NCBI RefSeq assembly: GCF_011603255.1
Contig: NZ_JAANCM010000006.1
Span: 1 to 64,000 of the forward strand
DNA: 64,000 nucleotides
Origin: Ferranicluibacter rubi
GTDB lineage: Bacteria > Pseudomonadota > Alphaproteobacteria > Rhizobiales > Rhizobiaceae
Reading direction: 5' to 3'
The position numbers and the translations under genes were made by a program. A model generated the notes under the pieces. That model saw nothing but the letters and a program-made list of their open reading frames with translations, ran no database searches and was not told the DNA's origin. Positions 58,438 through 64,000 of this stretch are shown here, piece by piece; positions within the stretch are counted from its first letter, which is position 1, and each line of letters starts with the position of its first letter.

Positions 58438-59382
58438 TCACGCGGACCTTTGGTGAGGATCGAGCACGGTCCTGAGGCCCGAGCTCAGCGTGTTGAACCC
58501 AACGACGGTGAGAAACAGCGCGAGACCAGGGCCTGCGAGGAACCAGGGCTGGTCCTGATAGAGCGACGTTCTCTGGGCTTCCGCGATCATATTGCCCCAG
58601 CTCGGCAGCGGCGCCTGAATACCCACGCCGAGAAAGGACAGAGTGGCCTCGGCGACGATATTCGCCGGCAGCTGCACGGCCCAGTAGACGAGCACCGTCG
58701 GCAGGATGTTCGGGAGGATGTCGAGACGGATGATGCGCGTCTTCGACGCTCCGATCGTCACCGACGCCTCCACCATCGGACTTGTCCGGAGTTGTAGAAC
58801 GAGGCCCCGCGTCAGACGCGCGAAATAGGTCCAGGAGAACAGGGAAATGACGAGAATGACGACGAGCAGCGGTGGAATGATGGGCTGCCCCGTTCCGCCG
58901 CGGTTGAGCGACAGAAGGCTGAGCGCCGTGACCACGAAGGGAAAGGACAGAGCGACATCTATTCCCTGGCTGACGACACGATCGATCCGGCCGGCGAAAA
59001 AACCACTGACGGTTCCGACGAGCGTGCCGATGAGCATTGCGATCGTCGTCGCGGGAATGCCGACCAGCAGAGAGACCTGCGCCCCGTAGAGGGTCCGGAC
59101 AAGCACATCGCGTCCATTGCCATCGGCGCCGAGCGGAAAGGCTGCCGACGGCCCGACCGGGAGGCCCATCTCGTCCAGTGCCGTCTCCTGAAACTGGTCC
59201 GTCGGCCCATGTCCGAGGGCGAGCGCAACGAGCGGCGCCGACAGTGCCGCAAGCAGGACGAGAAAGACGATGCCTGCCCCGATCCGCACGCTGCGCTCCC
59301 GCCACAGGATCTGCAGAAGGGTCGGTGAGGACACGGTGTCTTTCCGCTGTCCCGAAATCGCTGCAATGCCCTCAGCCAGCAT
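58438..59382 (-). CDS. Peptide-type ABC transporter permease, DppC class
   Basis: A 314-residue permease beginning [12 protein letters not shown]; this start was chosen because it overlaps the ATPase stop by 11 bases, whereas the longer open frame would run deep into the ATPase gene. Features: helix 1 IGAGIVFLVLLAALSAPLVALAL, FPLGADGNGRDVLVRTLYGAQVSL (DppC hallmark), EAA loop TSPMVEASVTIGASKTRII, and FLGVGIQAPLPSWGNMI. Confidence 0.9.
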   Translation of the reverse strand: MLAEGIAAISGQRKDTVSSPTLLQILWRERSVRIGAGIVFLVLLAALSAPLVALALGHGPTDQFQETALDEMGLPVGPSAAFPLGADGNGRDVLVRTLYGAQVSLLVGIPATTIAMLIGTLVGTVSGFFAGRIDRVVSQGIDVALSFPFVVTALSLLSLNRGGTGQPIIPPLLVVILVISLFSWTYFARLTRGLVLQLRTSPMVEASVTIGASKTRIIRLDILPNILPTVLVYWAVQLPANIVAEATLSFLGVGIQAPLPSWGNMIAEAQRTSLYQDQPWFLAGPGLALFLTVVGFNTLSSGLRTVLDPHQRSA

Positions 59383-60982
59383 AGGACACCGCCTTCTGCG
59401 AACGATCCGCGGGCTGCCGTTTGCGGCCCGGCACCGCCGCCAGAAGCCGCTTCGTATAGTCATGTTCCGGATGTTCGAAGATGCGCCGCGTCGGACCGGT
59501 CTCGACGATATGGCCCTTTTCGAGCACGGCGACGCGGTCACATAATTCTCCGACGACGCCAAGATCGTGCGAGATGAAGAGAAACGAGATGCCGAGACGA
59601 TCGCGAAGATCGCCAAGCAATGCGACGATCTTTGCCTGGGTGGTGATGTCGAGTGCCGATACCGCCTCGTCGGCCACGATCAGCGAAGGCCGCAACGCGA
59701 TGGACCGGGCGATAGCAATACGCTGGCGCTGACCGCCTGAAAGCTGCGACGGCAGGCGTCCGAGTATGTCCTCCGGCAATTCGACATCCGACACGAGCTG
59801 CCTGACCCGGTCGGCGATCTTTGCCCTGTCGCGCTCGCCAGCGATGATGAAGGGATCGGCGAGGATCGCCTCCACGGTCCGTCGCGGGTTGAGGCTCGCA
59901 TAGGGATCCTGGAAGATGACCTGAATCGCCCTGCGGATATCCGCCTTCAGGCCAGCGGTTCCCGGCTTTGCATACTCCTCTCCGCGGAGAGTGACCGTTC
60001 CTGCGTCGGGTCTGTCGAGACCGGCGATGATGCGGCCGATGGTCGACTTGCCCGAGCCGGACTCTCCGACAAGACCGAGGATTTCGCCTTTCCCCACAAC
60101 AAAGGAAACATCCTTCAGCACTGGCCGCGATGTCTCGAAGGATCGCCCGAGAGAACGGACATGAAGGAGCGGGCTGCGCGGTTCGGCGCCGGCGGGTTTT
60201 GCATATGCCCTCGGCCCTGCAAGGCGCGCAGCGCCCAGCAATTGTCTGGTGTAGGCGTGCTTCGGACTGTCGTAGATGCGGCCGGCCGGCGCTTTCTCGA
60301 CCACAAGGCCGTTCTGCATCACCACGACATCGTCCGCGATATCGGACACGACGGCGAGATCGTGACTGACGAAGATGAGCGCCGTTCCGTGTTTCTCCTG
60401 CAAACGCTTGAGCAGGTCGAGAATCGACGCCTGAACCGTGACATCGAGCGCGGTCGTCGGCTCGTCGGCGATGATCAGATGCGGGTCGAGCGCAATCGCC
60501 ATGGCGATCATCACCCGCTGCCGCATGCCGCCCGAAAGATGGCGCGGATAATGCTTCAGCCGCGCGACGGGATCGTCGATCCCGACATCGTCGAGAAGCG
60601 CGAGCACGCGTTCGCGCCTTTCGCTGCGGTCGATCCTGCGATGCGCGGACATCGCCTCGCCGATCTGCTCCCCGATCGTCTTCAGGGGATGAAGATTGCT
60701 CAGCGGATCCTGGAAGACGAAGCCGATCTCCGCCCCACGGATTTTCCGCAGTGTCTTCGGCGACGCCCCGAGGATTTCCTGCCCCCGATGCAGGACACTG
60801 CCCTGCACCGACGCCGATGTCGGCAAAAGACCGGTTGCCGCGAGAAGCCCCGCGCTCTTTCCAGAACCGGACTCCCCGACGATGGCCAGCGTCCTGCCCG
60901 CATCGACGTCGAAGGTGATACCTCTCACGGCTTCGACGCGACCGAAACGGACCTTCAGGTCGCTGACGGAAAACACACGCAT
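59372..60982 (-). CDS. Double-domain peptide-type ABC transporter ATPase (DppD-DppF fusion)
   Basis: A 536-residue protein with two nucleotide-binding domains. Domain 1: [61 protein letters not shown]. Domain 2: [61 protein letters not shown]. It drives the permeases encoded after it and is translated seven bases after the binding-protein gene. It is a separate paralogue from the fused ATPase at 35168. Confidence 0.92.
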   Translation of the reverse strand: MRVFSVSDLKVRFGRVEAVRGITFDVDAGRTLAIVGESGSGKSAGLLAATGLLPTSASVQGSVLHRGQEILGASPKTLRKIRGAEIGFVFQDPLSNLHPLKTIGEQIGEAMSAHRRIDRSERRERVLALLDDVGIDDPVARLKHYPRHLSGGMRQRVMIAMAIALDPHLIIADEPTTALDVTVQASILDLLKRLQEKHGTALIFVSHDLAVVSDIADDVVVMQNGLVVEKAPAGRIYDSPKHAYTRQLLGAARLAGPRAYAKPAGAEPRSPLLHVRSLGRSFETSRPVLKDVSFVVGKGEILGLVGESGSGKSTIGRIIAGLDRPDAGTVTLRGEEYAKPGTAGLKADIRRAIQVIFQDPYASLNPRRTVEAILADPFIIAGERDRAKIADRVRQLVSDVELPEDILGRLPSQLSGGQRQRIAIARSIALRPSLIVADEAVSALDITTQAKIVALLGDLRDRLGISFLFISHDLGVVGELCDRVAVLEKGHIVETGPTRRIFEHPEHDYTKRLLAAVPGRKRQPADRSQKAVSYAG

Positions 60983-60989
60983 GCCAGGC

Positions 60990-62747
60990 TCAGTTCTTGA
61001 CCGCGATATTGGTGATGTCGGCCTGAACAGCGAGCGACGACCATGCCCAGTGGGTAATCCGCTCCGAAGTCAGAGCGATCTTTCGCTTTTCGAACAGCGG
61101 GATCCAGGGCAGATCGGCGGAGACGATCTTGTCTGCCTTGGCCCAGATCGGTCCCGGATTGTCGGACGGGAAGGCTTCGGCCGCGAGCGTGTTCAGATCC
61201 GCGTTGCTGTAGCAGATGGAGCTAACATTGCCGGTGCCGCACGGCGACGCATCCGAATTCAGCCAGCCGCCCAGCAGCATGCGGGTGCTTGGCCCCTGCC
61301 AATCGGGCGCGAACTGCGAACCGAGCGAGATGTCCCAACGGCTCTTGGCATCCTGAATGAAGGCATACCACTGGGTGGGCGGGATCGGGATGAGGTTGAG
61401 GTCGATGCCGGCCGCAGCCACATCTTCCTTGACGGCGACGGCAATGGCTTCGAACTGCGCCGTGGTGCGATAGATGGCGTCGATCTTCAGGCCCTTGGGA
61501 TAACCCGCCTTCGCGAGCAATTCCTTAGCCTTGGCCGGGTCGCCCTTGCTACCTTCGGTCGGATAGGGATCGAACGGTTCGTGGCCGAGGATCGTCGACG
61601 TGATGATCTGTGAGAGCGGCACGGAGGAAATCGGCCCACCCTGGATCTGGACCAGATGTGCGCGGTTGACCGCGTAGCTGAGTGCCTGACGGACCTCCAG
61701 CTTGCGCAGCGCATCCGCACCTTCGCTCTTGGCTTCGGGCCGGGCGTTGAAGGTGATGAAATTGGCCGCACCGCTGTTGGACGCATGCAGCTGCGCCTGT
61801 TTCTGGGTCTGGAAGCGGCGGATGGCGCTGCGCGGCGGAACATCGAGATAGAGCGAAAGATCGGCTTCCCCGGCTTCGATCTTCTGGACGATGCTGTCTT
61901 CGCTGTTGGCGGTGAAATCGACGACGATCTCGTCGACATAGGCCTTGCGGGCCTGATCGCTTTCCGCCTTGAAATTCTTTGCCTTCTTCAGGATCAGCTT
62001 CTGTCCGTCCTGATAGGATTCGACGAAATAGGGACCGCTGGAGGGGAAGTTCTTGCGGAACTCGGCCGAGTCCGGAAAATATTTCGAGGAGATTTCCGGC
62101 GGCAGCGGCGAGACGAAGTTCATCGAGAGGATATTGAGGAAATCATAGTTCTTGGTGTCGGATTTGATGACCAGCGTCTTTTCGTCAGGCGCGGAGACGC
62201 CAGCGATATCGTGGCTATCGATAAAGGCCTTGGATGCCGCCAAATCGCCGGTCGCGACCTTGGAGAAGTCCTTGCAATAGGCCTTGAAGCCGGAAATCGC
62301 CAGGTTGAAGTAGTTGATTGCCGCGACCTGCTTGTTCGGGTCGCAGAAACGCTTGATACCGTAGACGAAATCGGATGCGACGATCTTACGCTCGGTCGGC
62401 CCGGAGAAGAAGACGTCATCCTTCAGATGAAAGGTGTAGGTCTTGCCGTCGGCGCTGACATCCCAGGATGTCGCCAGATCGGGAACCAGTTGCGTATCGT
62501 CCTTGATGTCCGTGGAAGCGCCCGGATAGGTGACCAGCTGACGGGTGACGGCGCGCAGGATTTCCCAGGAATCGGTGCTGTAGCCGGTCAGGGGATCGAA
62601 GGCATCGAGATCGGCCTGCAGCGAGGCGATCCTCAGCGTGCCGCCGAATTTCGGCTCCTCGGCCTTGGCCGGCAGAGCGAAGGTTGACAGGATTGAAAGG
62701 GCAGAGATCGCGATCCGCTGGGAGGATCGGCGAGTGGAATGCGTCAT
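60990..62747 (-). CDS. Peptide-type ABC transporter substrate-binding protein (SBP_bac_5 family)
   Basis: A 585-residue periplasmic protein with a Sec signal (RIAISALSILSTFALPAKA). Features: FGGTLRIASLQADLDAFDPLTGYSTDSWEIL, WDVSADGKTYTFHLKDDVFFSG, ASDFVYGIKRF, SGPYFVESYQDGQKLILKK, VRQALSYAVNRAHLV, and DPAKAKELLAKAGYPKG. It heads the operon ATPase - permeases - SfnB/DszC-like - two LLM proteins, so its ligand is presumably the compound those flavoenzymes attack. A CTAT-N7-ATAG dyad lies 25 bases before its ATG. Confidence 0.92.
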   Translation of the reverse strand: MTHSTRRSSQRIAISALSILSTFALPAKAEEPKFGGTLRIASLQADLDAFDPLTGYSTDSWEILRAVTRQLVTYPGASTDIKDDTQLVPDLATSWDVSADGKTYTFHLKDDVFFSGPTERKIVASDFVYGIKRFCDPNKQVAAINYFNLAISGFKAYCKDFSKVATGDLAASKAFIDSHDIAGVSAPDEKTLVIKSDTKNYDFLNILSMNFVSPLPPEISSKYFPDSAEFRKNFPSSGPYFVESYQDGQKLILKKAKNFKAESDQARKAYVDEIVVDFTANSEDSIVQKIEAGEADLSLYLDVPPRSAIRRFQTQKQAQLHASNSGAANFITFNARPEAKSEGADALRKLEVRQALSYAVNRAHLVQIQGGPISSVPLSQIITSTILGHEPFDPYPTEGSKGDPAKAKELLAKAGYPKGLKIDAIYRTTAQFEAIAVAVKEDVAAAGIDLNLIPIPPTQWYAFIQDAKSRWDISLGSQFAPDWQGPSTRMLLGGWLNSDASPCGTGNVSSICYSNADLNTLAAEAFPSDNPGPIWAKADKIVSADLPWIPLFEKRKIALTSERITHWAWSSLAVQADITNIAVKN

Positions 62748-63089
62748 TGGGGTCTCCCGTACACTTAATATCTATAGTTTTTATAGTCTTTTGAGAAAAC
62801 CAAAACGCGCGAAACTTCTCGATGTGAGCGCTTTGAGAAAAATTAGAGCCGGAATTACCCTGATTATTGAAATAAATGTGCATCTGAGGTCATGCACCCG
62901 AGACATGCGCAAATGGAACGTCAGTCGGAAAAACACCGATGCGCGACATCCGCGAACGCAAATCTTCGAAATTCCGATATCGGCGATAGAGGATTTCCCC
63001 GGACGCTCGACATTTTAGAACGGATGCACCGCGTCTCGCCGTCCATTCTGTAGCATACCTATTAAATCCATAGAGTAAGGGGTTTATAG
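62748..63089. promoter_or_regulatory. Divergent promoter region with paired CTAT-N7-ATAG dyads
   Basis: A 342-base gap between two divergent binding-protein genes. CTAT-AGTTTTT-ATAG lies at 62772-62786, 24 bases from the left gene's ATG, and CTAT-TAAATCC-ATAG at 63059-63073, 16 bases from the right gene's ATG. Both are 15-base dyads of the same form, resembling the T-N11-A core of LysR-type sites, and both overlap AT-rich sequence where -10 elements would lie. No gene is supported within the gap. Confidence 0.55.
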
Positions 63090-64000
63090 ATGCTGTCCGG
63101 ACGGATTCTGAAATCGAACATGTTGCGTTTCGCCGGCATGCTGATCGTTGCGACGCTGACGTCCGGGCCGACATTGTCCGCCGAGAAGGGCGGCACGCTC
63201 CATCTCATCGTCCAGCCGGAGCCGATATCGCTGAACCCTGGCATCAACCGCCTCGGCCCGGCCACCTTCGTCGGCAACAAGATTTACGACTCGCTTCTCG
63301 GCTATTCCGCCACTGATATCGCTCCCATTCCGCGGCTCGCGGAAAGCTGGACCATTTCCCCTGACGGCAAGACCTATACGTTCAAGCTGCGCCATGGCGT
63401 CACCTGGCACGACGGAGAGCCGTTCACGTCGAAGGACGTGGCCTTCAGCATCGGCGATTTCCTGCCGGTGCAGCATGCGCGTTCCAAGGATGTGCGCGCC
63501 GAGATCGCAAGAATCGAGACACCGGACGCGTTCACCGTCGTCTTTACCCTGAAAGCACCCTACCCGGCCTTCCTGCGCACGCTGAACGTCGCGATCGTTC
63601 CGGCCCATAAATATGTCGGCGTCACGGACTTCCGCAGCGCGCCGGCCAATGGCGAATTCATCGGTACCGGTCCGTTCAAGTTTAAGGAATGGAAGAAGGG
63701 CAGCATTATTCGCCTCGTGCGCAACGAAACATACTGGGATGCCGGCAAGCCCTATCTCGACGAGATCGACTTCCAGGTCGTTCCCGATGCCAATTCCCGC
63801 GCCATCGCTTTTGAGACCGGACAGGTCGATGTGCTGCGTTCGGGCGATGTCGAGAATTTCGACATACCGCGCCTTGCCGCTCTCGACAGCGTCAAGATCA
63901 GCGAAGCGGGATGGGAATTTCTACAGCCGATCGGCTACGTCCACATCAACAATCGCAATCCGATCCTCGCCAACCAGACGGTTCGCCAGGCGATCGTTCA
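63090..64000 (+). CDS. Peptide-type ABC transporter substrate-binding protein (SBP_bac_5), partial at window end
   Basis: An open frame of 303 codons running off the right edge. It starts at ATG 63090 behind TAAGGGG. A signal peptide (MLRFAGMLIVATLTSGPTLSAEKG) precedes GGTLHLIVQPEPISLNPGINRLGPATFVGNKIYDSLLGY, then WTISPDGKTYTFKLRHGVTWHDGEPFTSKDVAFSI, GTGPFKFKEWKKGS and DANSRAIAFETGQVDVLRSGD. It is a full-pattern family member, probably the first gene of another uptake operon. It is divergent from, and shares dyad elements with, the 60990-62747 gene, suggesting common control. Confidence 0.9.
   Translation, partial: MLSGRILKSNMLRFAGMLIVATLTSGPTLSAEKGGTLHLIVQPEPISLNPGINRLGPATFVGNKIYDSLLGYSATDIAPIPRLAESWTISPDGKTYTFKLRHGVTWHDGEPFTSKDVAFSIGDFLPVQHARSKDVRAEIARIETPDAFTVVFTLKAPYPAFLRTLNVAIVPAHKYVGVTDFRSAPANGEFIGTGPFKFKEWKKGSIIRLVRNETYWDAGKPYLDEIDFQVVPDANSRAIAFETGQVDVLRSGDVENFDIPRLAALDSVKISEAGWEFLQPIGYVHINNRNPILANQTVRQAIV

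Noticed and set aside
58439-59616. A longer (392-residue) DppC-like protein
   Set aside because: The extra 78 residues overlap the fused ATPase gene and are low-complexity Arg/Ser; the start at 59382 precedes the normal DppC N-terminus.
1-64000. CRISPR arrays, tRNA/rRNA genes, replication or conjugation genes, prophage structural genes
   Set aside because: No regularly spaced repeats, no cloverleaf or rRNA sequence noticed, and no RepABC, Tra, VirB, capsid or portal-type protein among the frames.

Overview
The window looks like an accessory replicon (plasmid, chromid or genomic island) of a Rhizobiaceae-type alphaproteobacterium (Rhizobium, Agrobacterium or a relative). This rests on the GC-rich, codon-biased genes, the very high density of ABC uptake systems, a fused NanE-NanK protein, an IS427-group IS5-family element and a FecIRA-type siderophore locus. 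I see no rRNA, tRNA, CRISPR array, replication or conjugation gene. The assignment is an inference from family composition, not a measured placement.

Layout. 1-4181: one end of an IS427-group element, a second truncated IS5-type transposase, then a decaying nucleoside-salvage locus: the tail of a nucleoside-type ABC permease, a VOC protein, a deaminase-like amidohydrolase, and thymidine phosphorylase interrupted by a single amber codon. 4516-13345 (minus): an eight-gene operon made of an AmiC/AmiR-type amide sensor and antiterminator, an S33 peptidase/amino-acid amidase, and a complete Dpp/Opp-type ABC transporter, with an intrinsic terminator in the leader. 13449-15753 (minus): an arsenic operon, arsR - LMW-type arsC - acr3 - Grx-type arsC, in which both arsC genes look damaged. 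15915-18598: a sulfatase remnant and a membrane GGDEF-EAL protein. 18808-26762 (minus): a complete ferric-hydroxamate-type system, fecI-fecR-TonB receptor-SBP-fused permease-ATPase. 27113-28523: an IS630 scrap, a full IS427-group element, an antitoxin whose toxin is truncated, and a truncated amine oxidase. The IS copy at the left edge and the one at 27201 are inverted relative to each other and bracket about 27 kb.

28525-36902 (minus): a Dpp-type transporter with its ATPase, a D-amino-acid-oxidase-like flavoprotein, an SDR and a MarR regulator, with strong palindromic operators. 37025-47006 (plus): LysR, a polyamine-type (PotDABC-like) transporter, a flavin monooxygenase, a creatininase-family amidohydrolase, a questin-oxidase-like protein, an AtzA/TrzA-type amidohydrolase and the first 32 codons of a further gene. 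This looks like a dedicated and apparently undescribed route for importing and dismantling a nitrogenous compound. 46964-53660 (minus): a GntR-controlled N-acetylmannosamine-type locus (nanEK fusion, CUT1 sugar transporter without an ATPase gene, Gfo/Idh dehydrogenase). 53880-62747 (minus): a peptide-type ABC transporter co-transcribed with an SfnB/DszC-like flavoprotein and two luciferase-like monooxygenases, probably for an organosulfur or related compound. 63090-64000 (plus): the start of a divergent substrate-binding protein gene that runs off the window.

How the genes work together: six import loci are each paired with the catabolic enzymes and local regulator for one substrate class, as expected of a rhizosphere bacterium. 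Transposable elements have eroded the left half (nucleoside, arsenic, toxin-antitoxin and amine-oxidase genes), while the right half is largely intact.
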